This document shows, in pieces, positions 47,191-59,364 of a stretch of 64,000 nt of DNA; position 1 is the stretch's first letter, and each line of letters starts with the position of its first letter. The translations under genes were made by a program, and so were the position numbers. This DNA is from Nepenthes gracilis (lineage: Eukaryota > Streptophyta > Magnoliopsida > Caryophyllales > Nepenthaceae). Under the pieces are notes generated by a model, which was given only the letters and a program-made list of their open reading frames with translations, was not told the DNA's origin and ran no database searches. The DNA is taken from positions 12,952,001 to 13,016,000 of the forward strand of contig BSYO01000003.1 in the NCBI GenBank assembly GCA_033239525.1, written 5' to 3'.

Positions 47191-47348
47191 GCAGCGCAAA
47201 CTCACGGGTGGCTTTCAATGACCCGGACCGAATGATTTTCCCGATTTCTCTTCCGATACCAAACCTTAATCATCCCATAAGTTTAGTATTGATCATTAAC
47301 ATACTAATCACCTCATTATTATCGGGTTCACAAATCCGGAACCTCACA

Positions 47349-47604
47349 AAAATAGTGGAAGCAAACTATAGCCATACATCAATCTGCGGAAGCAAAAACA
47401 ATAACCATAACAATATTCAACATGTAATAACTATATACTTTATATTCATTTCACATCCAAATATTTACTATATATATTCACAATTTCTCAAACTTTCAAA
47501 ATCTTCAAAAGCCTTCAAGCTCCACAAGCTTCTTCTAGCCAACTCCCATCTTTGGTCCTTCTTATCAGGTACTAATTTATCTAAAAGGGGGAAATAAGAG
47601 CAAG
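47349..47604 (-). mobile_element. LTR J, second segment
   Basis: Continues J after S3. Contains an acceptor-like CCCCCTTTTAG (~47573) and an open frame DKLVPDKKDQ resembling the other LTR frames but without their stop. Ends at S4's target duplication GCAAG (47600-47604); five further bases of J survive after S4 (50769-50773). Confidence 0.65.
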
Positions 47605-48349
47605 TGTGATGGACCGGCCATATTCCACCCTATATGACCTCTGTCAATTACCGGACACTAACATTAAATAAATAAATTCTAAAAAAAATGACATGAAAGG
47701 GTGGACTTAAAAATGTTTCTATTCTTATACCATGCATGCATAGGATCGTGTGAGGCCAAACTCCTTGAGTTGGTCCTCAAGCTGGCCGGTCATGGTTCTT
47801 GGTCAACCTTAACTTGACCGACCAGAAAACAAGGTCGATCAGTTGCAACGCAAAACAAAGACGAGTGAGATGCTACAGAACGTCAAAATTCCACAACCCC
47901 TACAATTTGACGAAAGCGTCTAAATACTTGTTTTATTTACATCGCAAGTCCACAATACAAAATTTCCCAAACCATTCCAAAATACATTGAGGTCAATATT
48001 TAACTGTTACAAGCGTTCAAATCAAGCATTCTGTCCTAGCTAGTCCATCCTGATCAATTTCTTTCTCATCCGGCATAAACTCATCTAAAAGTTAGGAAAA
48101 TAGAAGAAGAGTGAGTAGAAGCCTAGCAAGGTACCCATATGCATAAATACATGTCTTCATACAATTTTCATTCATGGTAACAAAATGCATATAAAGCATT
48201 AAAACATAAAACGTGGGTTAAGGTCCTTTTTATAATTCATGGTGAAAGTCATTTGCAGGAAATCTCAAAACAGGAGCAGAATTCATTTTCATGTGAATCC
48301 ATTCCAAAATATATGCTAATTCCAAAATCCAATACTGAAAACCCACTAC

Positions 48350-48550
48350 ATTTAAGGCCTGCGGCTCTCAACAGTCCATAACTGCTACATTTAAGACCTG
48401 CAGTTCTCGGCCATTATATTCCATATCATATCTCATCAAACGCTACATTAAAGGTCTGTAGTCTTGACCAGCCAAAACCACTACACTTAAGGCCTGCAGC
48501 TCTCGGCCGTTTATAACCACTACATTTAAGGCCTGCAGCTCTCAGCCGTC
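48350..48550. repeat. Short tandem array in S4 leader
   Basis: Five or so units built on CACTACATTTAAGGCCTGC and AGCTCTCGGCCGT, spaced roughly 35-60 bp. Confidence 0.65.
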
Positions 48551-49379
48551 AAACTCCATTTATGTAAACCATGTTCTTCCAAAAATCTGAAGTTGAAACA
48601 ACATCGTCATGCACAAAGGTTTGAAGTTCTCTAACAAGCAAAGGATTGCAGTTCTTTTTATAATGCATGTAACCAAAATCCTTCAATGATGCATACCACC
48701 AAATTTCACACAATCAAGCAATTAACCGAACTTCTTAAAACATGCAAATACCGGACTTCTTTAGACATGCAAATGCCGGACTTTTTTAAACATGCAGATA
48801 TCGAACTTCGTGCAAATCAGTAATTAACCAAACTTATTTTAAACGTGCAATTAACTGAAGTTCTTCCTTAATTCAATTTATTAAGTTCTTCAATGATATA
48901 TTTATAAACAATAACAATATGCAGAAATCAATTACCTTAACATGTGTCACGTAGATACATAATAGAGAGAGCATGAAAACGATATTACTTCACGGATTTT
49001 AAACATGGATTTATAAAAAATGTAAGGTACACTTGTCTGGAATCGGATCTATCAATTTCCTTAGTTAGATCTGGTCGGAAATCTTTTACTTAGGCCTAGC
49101 CGAAACTCCTCCTTTCCTTCTTCCCCTTGCTTTCCTCAAGTTAGCTCCCTTAATCTAGCTCCCAAGTCTAGTATTTATAGACGTTAGGGTTAGTGGGAGT
49201 TAGTGGGGGCAAGTTATCTACTTCATACTGCTTTTCTTACTCCACTTTCCTTTTCAGGACATCAGCGGAGTAGGTGGAAGTAGAGTATGGGCTTGCACTG
49301 ATTCTGATGATCTAATAGACTTACCAGCTCTGTCATTAAACTTATAACACGCTTGCAAAATACTTTGAAAATCCTTTCT

Positions 49380-50545
49380 GAATTTCTCCCCCAAATTCGT
49401 CTCCCTAATTCACACAATTCATCTCCGGAGATTTACACAATTCGCCACAATTCATCTCCGGAAACCATCACCCAAATTCATCTCTGAAGTTCACACAATC
49501 ATCTCCGGAAAAAGTCTCCGAAAACATTCCCAAATTCTCTCTGAAAATCGTCTCCAAATTCTCTCTGCGGATCATCTCCGAAATCATTGTCTCTAAAAAT
49601 CATGGCCTCCGAAAATTCCTCACGATCTGCAGAAATCATCTCCGAAAACTTACTTAATCATCTCTGAAAATCGTCTCTGAAAACTTACGTAATTGTCTCC
49701 GGGAACTTACTTGTCTCCGGAAATCATCTTCAAGGTCTCCGGAAAATTGTTCATCCAAGGCCTCCGGAATTCCATCCATGGTCTCCAGAATTTCATCCTC
49801 AAAGCTGTCCGACATTTTGTCCACAAAAGCCACTCGGCAATTTGTTTCAAAAATAAGCTGGCAATCATCATCTCAAAGTTGCCCGGCATTTTCTTCTAAA
49901 GAGCAGCCCGGTATTTTTGTCTTAAGAGCAGCCCGGCAATTTTCTCAGAAAGCAGCCAGGCAAAGTGCATTACAAAAACTGCCTAGCAAAGCGCATTACT
50001 AAAGCCGCCCGGTATTTTGGCTTTAAAAAATACAGCCTGGCATTTTGCTTACAACAGCAGCTCAGAACCTCAAAGCAGCCCGAAAATTGTGTCACATAAG
50101 CAGCCCGGAAATTTTGTATCAGAAGTAGGCCGACAAAAGCCGTCCGGCAATTTCCTCTTCAAAATGCTGCTCAGCATTTTGTATCTTCAAGCAGGTCAGC
50201 AAAGCTGTCCAGCAAAGTCTGCCTCACAAAAGCAGCCCTTTATGCCCAACAGTCGGTCAATATAAGTTGACCGGACACTATTTTCATAACTCGTTCCTTA
50301 TCAGCTATGAAAAACTCAAGTCTTCATAACTTAATATTTTTTATTATCAAAGATCCTTAAAAATCGGTACATTACACACAGTCTCTGGAAAATTCATCTG
50401 AGGTCTCCGGACATCCCCCTGTTCTCCAAGATCTCCGGATATCATTCGCAAGGTCTCCGAAAATTCCTTTGGCATTCGTGGTCTCCGAATATCATTCAGT
50501 CTTGCTCGAAAATGGTCTCTGGAAAAAAAAAACGTCTCCAGAAGA
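49380..50545. repeat. CTCCGG and GCCCGGC repeat fields in S4 U3
   Basis: Three neighbouring fields: 49380-49790 with ATCATCTCCGGAAA-type units; 49790-50240 with AGCAGCCCGGCAATTTT-type units (the spelling resembles the CCGGCAAATT of the B arrays); and 50380-50545 with AAGGTCTCCGGAAA units. Open frames over it are artefacts. Confidence 0.65.
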
Positions 50546-50773
50546 ATTGTCATTTAAGTCGATCAACGAAAACAATTTCTGGTCAACACTTGCTACCAAA
50601 TTTCGAGTTTACATAATTACCATGTTTTCAGCCAACCATTGCTAATCTACTATTCCTGTCCTTAGATAATTTCTAGGCCGTTAAGATAACTCTTCATAAA
50701 TTAATTAAGCCAAAAGCTGCTTATACAACCTTAATTACATTTTTTGAAAACCAGGACATTACAGTAAGGGTGA

Positions 50774-52835
50774 TATGAGATCTCGATCCCGAAACATGGT
50801 AATTATAAAAAAATTAAGTTGATGATGAACATAATTAGGCTTAAGAATAAGGAAAAAATAAAAATCGAAGTAAAAAGGAGAAAATAGGAAGAACATGGGA
50901 TTAGTGCTCGAGCATCGCTCGAGTGCCGATGAGGCGTAAATCTATGAGAAGGACCGTCCAAGGCTCTCCTTAGGAAGAGTGGGGGCAAGGAGGCTACGAC
51001 ACGCTACGCTCGAGGACCACTCAAACGCCACCCAGGCGCAAATTTGTGTGCCTAGCGCCTAGTTGGCGCTCGAGCAGTGCTTGAGCACCCCGACTGATAT
51101 ATCAGCGTCGTGCGTGATTCCCTTCGGCCATTTCGGCCATTCCAGCGAAGAGCAGTGGGAGAGAAGAAGGAAGAGAGAAGGAGAGGGAGAAATCCGCCCG
51201 TTTCGCTCCAATCTGGGTAAAAATAACAGTAGAGCAGGCTAAGGCAAGTGTACCCCGAACGTTCTATACCATTTTTACTATTTTTCTGTATCCCTAAAAA
51301 TGTATTTATACTCTAAATTATTGTTTCTCTCTGTTTAATGCATACAAAGCATGTTTCTATAAATTAAACAGATAGATTTTAAGTTTATTTGTATGTATCG
51401 CAATATAGGGCTTCAGTTTCATGACTGTACATGTGTAGGATGTCCGATTATGGTCCAAAAGCTCCATGTGAAACCCTAGGTCAAAATTTGGGGGTTATTT
51501 GTATAAGTTCTCTAAATTTTGAGATATAACTATGATTCTGAAATATGATAAGGGCAATGAGGTAATCTTAGTCTGAAAAGTCACAAAGGAATATACCGTA
51601 GAACTTCTGAGATGTTCTAAAGTTACTTGAAGGATCTCTGATTAAGGTTTAGTCTAAAAAGTCCCACATGAATATTCTGTAGAACTCTTGAGATATTCTG
51701 AAGCTATCTGAAAGATCTTCGATTAAGGTTTAATCTGAAAAGTCCCATAGGAATGCACTGTTAATCTTTTGGGGTATTCTAAAACCGGCCGACTAAAATA
51801 TGATAAGGGTTAAAGAATAAGAAGAAATGTATGAATCCTAAGATGGAAATGCTAATTGGAGGTTTGATGAAGTTTATCTGATAAATTACACTTGAGGAAT
51901 TAATCTGAAACCGTATCGTTAAGTCACAGAGAAGCTCTGGAACTGATTGAAGGTTTAATCGCATGAATTGGAAAGGTTTTAGTGGTTAGGAGAATTATGG
52001 TTAAATAAATAAGGATAAGAATGTCCTCCGTTAAGTAAATCAGTATGTTTCCAATATAACTAGTCCATGACCTCGTCCTTAGGTTACTGCATCGAAACAC
52101 TGAATAATAGGTATCAAAATTGCACTAAATAATAGCTAATCGAACTAAAAAAACCATCCTGTCCTCAGGATGTAAAGTATGGAGGGTATGTAAGGAATTA
52201 AATTGAATAGAAATCATCCTATCCTCGGGATGTAAAGTATGAAGAGTAAGTACAGATTAAAGTGAATAGAAACCATCCAACCCTCGGGATATAAAGTATG
52301 AAGGGTATGTAAAGATAAAAGTGAACAGAAACCATCCTACCCTTGGGGATGTAAAGTATGGATGGTATGTAAAGGAATAAATCGAATAAGAAACCCTCCT
52401 ACCCTCGGGATGTGAAGTATGGAGGGTCTGTAAAGATTAAAAGTGAACAGAAACCATCCTACCCTCATGATGTAAAGTATGGAGGGTTTGTAAATGATTA
52501 AATTGAATAAGAACCATCCTGCTCTCAGAATGTAAAGTATGAAAGATAATGGTTTTAAAAGAAAACTGAATGTTCTGAAATATGGATCCTAAATTGAAAA
52601 CTTGGTTAATATTCTGAAATATGTATTCTGAACTGAGAACTAGGTTAATGCTCTAAAATATGGATTCTGAACTGAGAACTAGGTTAATATTCTTGAATAT
52701 GGATTCTGAACTGAGAATTAGGTTAAAGTTATGATATATTGACTCTGAATTGAGAACTAGGTTAAGGTTCTAAAATATGGACTCCGAACTAAATTCTAAA
52801 TCAAGAACTAAGGATTTGAAATCATAGGCTTCTGG
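50774..52835 (+). mobile_element. LTR K, plus strand, truncated by element F
   Basis: Starts TATGAGATCTCGATCCCG, as in G, directly after the remnant of J. Sense: a CTCGAG-rich block (50905-51085), GA-rich tract (51150-51195), donor AAG|GCAAGT (51244), then three tandem arrays. It is cut at 52835 by F (target duplication candidate TCTGG, 52831-52835), before hairpins and acceptor are reached. No clear TATA. Confidence 0.75.
51560..52800. repeat. Three successive tandem arrays in LTR K
   Basis: 51560-51780: three ~81-bp units (GTCTGAAAAGTCCCA..., ATTAAGGTTT). 52150-52560: seven ~60-bp units (ACCATCCTACCCTCGGGATG, TAAAGTATGGAGGGT). 52560-52800: five or six ~40-bp units (AATATGGATTCTGAACTGAG, AACTAGGTTAA). 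They occupy the stretch where the other LTRs carry the putative intron. Confidence 0.8.
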
Positions 52836-53404
52836 TATGATGGAACGGATTTTTTTTTGTGTCCTTAATTAATTCTATCATTCAGAATAGGAACAGAAGC
52901 CCAAGTCTCACTTAAGGTTCTAGGAAAAAACGGGTAGAGTTTTCCCTAAAATCGAGCTAAACAAAAATATAAACCTATACGAAACCTGTATAACAAACAA
53001 GTACATGCACACAACTATCCATTTATACCACAATTTTTCTATAACACGGATTCACAGGACCACAGATACCATCCATGGCATTAATTCAACAAACTTATCT
53101 ACTTTATCAGAATTCAGCCAAGAGATACAAACTAGGACCTGTACAGAAACCAAAAAGTATATAGTGGAAGCAAAACTATAAACCTGCAAAAGCACAGTTC
53201 CCTGTTTTATCACATACGTCACATACATTCTATATATAGAAATCCATAGGCATAAGATCTATATACAAAACCATATATCAAAATCAGGTCTTTACATCCA
53301 ACTATTTTCCTTTCAAGATCTCCAAAAATACTTCAGGTCTCCAAAGTCTGTAAGCTAAATTTTAGATCACTCCTTCTCATCCGACACTAATTCTAAAGTC
53401 TCAT

Positions 53405-54664
53405 CTGGATGGGGAAAAATAGTAAAACAGTGAGCCGAGGCATAGCAAGGTACATGTAGGCATGCAGTAAAATATTTATGCATAACATAATGTAGTAAAA
53501 CAGATATAGATGCATGTTGAAGCATAAATGCTATAAAGTAGTGATTTACAGAAAATATAGCAGAACATGATGCAGGAGATTACAGAACTGTTGGGAAACA
53601 GAGACACTCAAGTTTCGAAAAGTAGAAGTCAGTGTAATCATACTTCGTTAATACGAAATTGATAAAATAGGCTTCAGAAAGCTGAAATCGGTCTCAATTC
53701 TATAAAATATGAAAAATTCCTTTTCTATCAGTAGAGGACCCAACCAGTAGACCTTACTAGCGGAGGGGGTGAATAATTGAGGATAGATTGTGTTCAATTC
53801 ACACAATCAAAGGCCGATGACAGGAATAGGAGATCCCTTCTCGCGGGATCTATATACAAATACCTCCCGAAGAATGGTGAATTATATGCAAATACCTCCC
53901 GAAGGTCGATGGATCATCAGAATTCTGCCCTCTAAAACTAACGCCCTGAGGAAGCGCAAACCACGTGTAACTCTATGGATAGAGTTATCATCAATTACCA
54001 CTATAACGTTCTAAGGCATGCCGAAAAACCTAACCTGACTGTATATCAGTTACGGTTTCTAATTAACAGTATCAGAAACATTTTTCCTTCTTATTTCATA
54101 ACTAAAAATCCTTTTCAGTTTTAGAAATCAATCAGAGTTTCACAATAACTCTTCAGTCAGTTTCAGAATATATAGTAACGGTTTATAATCTTTCAATTTC
54201 GCTTCAGAATATACAGAAACGGTTAGAAACCATTCAGATTTGTTTTAGAATATACAGTAATGGTCTAAAACCCTTCAGTTTTGCTTCAAAAGTCCACAAT
54301 GATTTATCAGTATGTGTCTATGTAAAATTTTTAGAAACAAATTACACCAAGAGCTTTATCTCAGTACAGATTAACTTTTGTATAACAGAGATTTTGGACA
54401 AAAATAGTTAAATCCCTTCAATTTCGTGCTTAGTGTTTTGCCAAATTTTTCAGACGATAAACGGACACCAAACACATACATTTTTATGAAATTGAAGCTA
54501 GATATTGCAGTATATATATATAAACATGAAATCTACCCAAACATTTTGTAGAAACAGGCTTTATTTATACAGAACATGATAAAACATGCTTTTAGAGTAT
54601 AAATACTATTTTTGAGATCTTAAAAGGCAATGAAAATAGAAAATAGCCTCTGAGGTACACTTAC
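53405..54664 (-). other. Putative LTR leader intron, element F
   Basis: 1260 bp with a canonical GTAAGT donor and CCAG acceptor. The frame matches S1 and H beyond the acceptor. Exon 1 has no ATG in the phase of that frame, and a TGA precedes it. Confidence 0.48.
53786..53989 (-). other. Hairpins H2 and H1, element F
   Basis: H2 53786-53808 pairs GATTGTGT with ACACAATC perfectly; H1 53967-53989 pairs TAACTC with GAGTTA. Confidence 0.5.
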
Positions 54665-55398
54665 CAAAACTCGGTTTACAGTTACCATGACTCTGATTAG
54701 AGTAAATCGGAAGATTTTCCCTTTTCCTTTCTCTTCCCTTTCATTTGTCTCTTCTCTCCTTTCTGTTCTACTGTCGAGCTCCACCCAAAATGAGCCCCAA
54801 TCCCTTATAAAAATGAAGGGAAAGAAAGCACGTGAGGGGCCCGTGATTGGCGCTCGACATCGCTCGAGCACCAAGTAGGTGCCCTGTATAAATTGATGGC
54901 CAGCTCGAGTGCCAACCGGGCATGTTTCGAGAGCCCGGTTCTACTAAACCCACCGGGTGGCACCTCAAGCACCACTTCAAGTGGTGCATTCTATTTTTCA
55001 CGCCCTGTTTGTGCTCAAGCACTACTTGGGCACGTGTCAGGCCCGCATCGAGCCTACTTCGTGTTTTTGCCATCCGGGATTCATTTTGACCCTTCCAACC
55101 CAATTCTTCGCATCCTTGGACCCTAATTTTGATTATTTAACCTTAATAGGGCATGATTATCATAATTTAAAGCCCGGAATCTTATTTATGAATTAATGTT
55201 TCTCGGTTTACAACTTTGATTCCCGATTTATCAATTTTAGATATTTGGGCTTTTTGATCTGATTCCTCCTATACCCCTTGACCTAAATTCAGCTATTTTA
55301 AGTTAATTACTCATCTTTTGTCATATTTTGAGAGCTGATACCCCTACAAAGCCCATCTTTTTCCTAATTATTATGTTTTGGAAGCTCGGGTCATTACA

Positions 55399-56985
55399 CT
55401 CTCCCATACTTATAAGAATTTCGTCCTCAAAATTTGACCATTCTTGAATTTTCAAAATCAAAGAACTTTCTTGCTACCTCCAACTCATTTCTAAATCAGG
55501 CTGGTTATCCTAGAAAACCATAAACATTAAAATTGCCTTGGTGCTCATTATTTAACGTATCCTTTCCAGGCCTAAATTTACTAAGTCCGAAGGCAAAACT
55601 ATTTCATTAACCACTTTTCTAACTTAATTTCGAACTTTAAACAAGCAAAATGCCTCATTTCATTTTATAATAACCTAAAGATTGAGTATTTCCTCTAAAC
55701 ATTAATTTAAACCTTATTATGTACATAGGTTCATCACTTTTCCACTGTATACTCTGATCAATCATTTATTTTCGATTTATTCGATTTCAGTTTACCGTCA
55801 CTGCCACAACTTGGCATTTCAATTCTTTTACTGAGCTTAGTTAAAATCCTAACATAAATCTCAAGTCACAATTAAACTTCAAAAGCAGGACCCTTTACAT
55901 TCTCCTCATTTTGTTGGTATGTCCTCAATTCGACATTTTCATCAGACACATATTCCATTCTGAATACCCAAATCATACAGTAACCATGACTAAAATTGTC
56001 CTCACAATATCCATATTACAAGAACAACTCTCACAAGTCTCGATTCACCACAGAACTGGAAGTCCTAACTATAAGAGTCACCATGGATTCGGTACAGTCT
56101 TAGACAATTGCTCAAGACCTCAAGACCCTAATACTTAACAACCTCGAGATTCTCATCCATACACCGATGAGCCAATTAGATCAGCCCGAATCATTTTGAT
56201 TTTCTTAAAATAAGACCATAAGACTTCTTATTTCTAATTTCATATCTTTCACATTTCAGAAATAATTTTGCTTCCCAACTTAGAAATACAACACTACATT
56301 ACTCCAAACAATTGTGCCTACCCATAGGTTCACCATCAATACCAAAGTTATAGACCCTTAACATTCACAATCAGTGCTGATGTTCATTTTCTTCCAGATA
56401 CAGAATTTCTTTTACCTATTCCTCAGACAAGCCTACCCATTTACAATTCTCAAGATCAGCTTCTATCATAACATAACTATTTTGACCCTCAATTTACTAG
56501 CCGAAACTAACTCCCAAAGCAATACTCACAATCCTCAATTTCAAGACTCCTAATGGCTGATTCCGGCTAATGAAAAAGCAACTCTGAATTGGAGTTTCTC
56601 TCCTACTTATCCTGAGAGCATCGATTCACAAGCGATATGAGAGAACATAATCCTTAAACAGATTAATCCATTAGGGATCTCCTAAGTTTACCTTTCCGTC
56701 ATGACATAACTACTTTAATTCTTAAGGTTATCAGACTAGGATTATCTCCAAAGCAATTCTACAATTTCTCTCATGGAGGCTTCCAATATCTACAATCGAT
56801 CCTAACATTCGCCTCCTCCGAATCACACTGAGATCCACCTGTCACAACCTCTAACTCTTAGATTTATAAGTCCTTCATTTCTTTCAAGGGATTATCCCTA
56901 AATCCTCAAAGATCTCATCATAGAATTTCAATTATGGGCAAAGCAATCTCAAACCATAAACTTCTCCCCTACTTTGCTCGTGGAT
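55399..56985 (-). mobile_element. Element F interior, non-coding, cut by element D
   Basis: Begins with a polypurine tract (sense AGTATGGGAGAGT, 55399-55411). The rest has no gag-pol motif, but 56450-56985 aligns with 5090-5660 of element G. D is inserted at 56985; TGGAT (56981-56985) would be its left target duplication. The remainder of F lies beyond D, outside the window. Confidence 0.72.
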
Positions 56986-59300
56986 TGTGATGGACCAGAT
57001 TATTCTCCATCGAATAACCTATGTTAGAAAGATAAAGACAAGCAAGTAAAATGACAATAATAAATTTCTACAGAAAATTGGACAGAGTTCTGTCTATAAA
57101 TTGGACATTTCCAAAATACAAACACCTGAATACAACTCTACGTAATAATCCAAAGAAGTTCACAAGAAAATCCATAAATTTCAATGACAAACCACACAAG
57201 ATCTAAATGCCACGACAATCGAGGTGGCTCTGGCGACGTGATCCAGACGACACCGGCAAAGAAGGATGCCAACTAGGAACCTCGAACTCACCACAAGGCA
57301 AAACCTACGGAAGCATATAAAGACGACAATACATAGCGGACTGATACATATATATGTCATCCATCATCCACTATCATAAGATATCGCCATACAAGTTTTA
57401 TCAGTTACAAAAGTCAAAGCCAAAAAGATCCCTATCATACATCTAATCAGTCTAAGTCCAAATCTTGAGCCCTGCACGCAAAACAGCTATCTACTGAGCT
57501 TCTATGATCTACTCGGCCTCGTCAGGCATCAAGGCATTCTCATCTGAAAAAAATAGAGCAATGGTGAGCATAAAGCCGAGGAAATGAAAACATACACCAC
57601 TAACTAACAACAGGTAATGGTAAACAATAGCTGGAAAGAAAAAGCATAGGAACAATACAAGGGAACACGCGAGGGAGAACAACACTTGGGATTGTCCGAT
57701 TCACTTACTTATGTCAGTTACATTCTATTCATTTTTATTTTAACATTTATCTTTGCGGACCCTGGAGCCAGTAGGTCATACTAGCGAACGAGGTGAGAGA
57801 ACGAGGAAGGGAATGTGTTCGCTACAAATTCTAAAGCCACGGCTATATTTTAGGTCTGCAACACTCGACCACCGGTTGCATCTCCACTATACAACATTTA
57901 ACCAGATGGCTAAATTTTAGGCCTACAGCACTCGGCCATCTCAACACGCCCCATATCCCCTGGGGACCAGGGCAAACCTCGTTCTTTCACCGTAGTGTCC
58001 TAGAGCGTGCCATGAACATCACCCACCCCCAAGGGTGGCCGGAGTATTCCTTGGGTTTCCACCATGACGTACGTGGTAAGCTAGAGGACACCACCCCTAT
58101 CAACCATGGTCGTAGTTTCAAGGTTCAACTTTCCGAGAGGGAGGACCCACTACTCGGCATCATCATTCACAGTCTGGGAAATCCCATTCCCATCACATGT
58201 CTCCATCCGGTAGATCACATTCACCACGACATACCTAGTGGGTTTCCCCCCATTTACTTATTTAACTTTATTCCTTCTTTGGAATTAATTGTTATAACAA
58301 TTTAGTTTGAGTTCGCAAGGAACTTGAAATTCCTTACCTCCAGTGGACAACCACCACCTCAGAAGCCTCCGGAACACATTCCCATGCTTCCAATGCTCAA
58401 TTATACATTTCAAAACTTACACTTTCACATCAACACATAACATGAGTCTCATCACAATTAGATAGAAGCAAAACGTGCAATTTCACATTTTAATCATGGA
58501 TGAACAGTAACAGTGCGTTGTTAGAGGACTCGGAGGCTGCGAACGAGTCATAACGTGCGAGATCACTCGCGCGGCCAACATATATACACAATAGGGATGT
58601 GGGGATTCATATTTTGAAGTCAACTTAATGATTCACGAGCAGAAAATGGAAAAACCCCAAAATTTTGTGGGTTAGGGTTTTACAAAGCTCCACCGGACGA
58701 ATCGGTGGGCAAATCAACCAACAAACCATACCATCCTTGGTCTCAAGACATGGGTACTACATTTTCTAGGTTATGGGTGGGTATTGAGACGAAAATACCT
58801 GATAATCAACAAAAACCAACGAAAGAGGAAAGTTAGTGGGTCTGAGAATACTTACCTCGACACGTGCTTTCACTTAAATAACTGGCTCTCGGACGGATTT
58901 GGACTCCCGGGCCTCGTTCTCCCCTTTTCTCTCCCTAGGATCGCCCCTCTCTCTCTCTAAAAACCCTAGGGCCGCGAGAACAATGAAGAGGAGAAGGCAG
59001 GGCGCGACTTTATATTGCGCCACCGCTCGAGCGTGGCTCAAGCGAGCATCAGGCGGGCACATTCCGGAATTCCTGCTTGAGCAGAACTCGAGCGCCCAGC
59101 AGGCGGGCGCGATTCTGGAATTTCCGCTCGAGCGCCAGCGGGCGCAAGCTGCTGGCCCCGCACCTCAGCAGAAGGAATTCCGAATTATTTTCTAATTTTT
59201 CACCAGATACATATCCCCACACCGTTCAATAGGTCTATTATTAATTACCAATACGACGATTACCCCTTAACTACCATATCCTTAAACCTGAAACCTCACA
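56986..59300 (-). mobile_element. 3' LTR of element D
   Basis: 2315 bp, plus-strand ends TGTGATGGACCAG and GAAACCTCACA. Sense: CTCGAG-rich block (59025-59150), TATA box ATATAAAG (59008-59015), GA-rich tract (58925-58965), canonical donor GAG|GTAAGT (58855), H2 57811-57831 (one mismatch), and acceptor TTTTTTTCAG (57544) followed by DENALMPDEAE and a TAG. Related to S3 by exon 1 and hairpin. Confidence 0.87.
57544..58855 (-). other. Putative LTR leader intron, element D
   Basis: 1312 bp, GAG|GTAAGT to CTATTTTTTTCAG, branch-like GCTCACC. This is the strongest pair of splice signals in the window. The upstream phase is open for ~26 codons after a TAG but has no ATG. Confidence 0.5.
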
Positions 59301-59312
59301 ACTCTCCCTCAC
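59301..59312 (-). other. Polypurine tract of element D
   Basis: Sense GTGAGGGAGAGT next to the 3' LTR start. Confidence 0.8.
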
Positions 59313-59364
59313 TTATAAAATTTCATCCTCGGAATTTTTAACAAATCAAAAGAATGAAATTAGC

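Larger units (their letters stand above)
44599..47348 (-). mobile_element. Solo LTR S3
   Basis: 2750 bp, plus-strand ends TGTGACGGAACGG and GGAACCTCACA, target duplication AAAAT perfect on both sides (44594-44598, 47349-47353). Sense: CTCGAG-rich block (47105-47190), TATA box TATATAAG (47098-47105), GA-rich tract (47035-47065), donor GAG|GCAAGT (46946), H2 45496-45516 (perfect GAATGTGT/ACACATTC), and acceptor TTTTTCAG (45130). Here the following frame stops early (DENT, TAG). Same family as 63343-64000. It is GC-richer and less decayed than its neighbours. Confidence 0.9.
47605..50763 (-). mobile_element. Solo LTR S4
   Basis: 3159 bp, plus-strand ends TGTGATGGACCGG and GGACATTACA, target duplication GCAAG/GTAAG with one mismatch (47600-47604, 50764-50768). 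Its first bases match the element E LTR (GGACCGGCCATATTCCACC), so it is a relative. Sense: GGTCAA sites (50255-50585), TATA box TATAAATA (49172-49179), donor-like CAG|ACAAGT (49036), and acceptor AACTTTTAG (48085) followed by the frame DEFMPDEKEIDQDG, which runs on to LARTECLI and a stop. Several arrays lie in it. Confidence 0.87.
52836..55398 (-). mobile_element. 3' LTR of element F
   Basis: 2563 bp, plus-strand ends TATGATGGAACGG and GGGTCATTACA, followed by a polypurine tract. Sense: CTCGAG-type block (54850-55060), G-box CACGTG (54829-54834), TATA-like TTTTTATAA (54805-54813), GA-rich tract (54710-54775), donor TTG|GTAAGT (54664, canonical GT), a short ~41-bp array (54150-54300), H1 53967-53989, perfect H2 53786-53808, and acceptor CCCCATCCAG (53405) followed by DETLELVSDEKE and a TGA. 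Confidence 0.87.

Noticed and set aside
46208..47597. Several 90-180 codon frames in S3, both strands
   Set aside because: GC-rich LTR promoter and leader region; overlapping frames on opposite strands, none conserved in the 63343 copy or D.
54768..55103. 111-codon minus-strand frame in the F LTR
   Set aside because: Spans the CTCGAG-rich promoter block and TATA; no conservation as protein.
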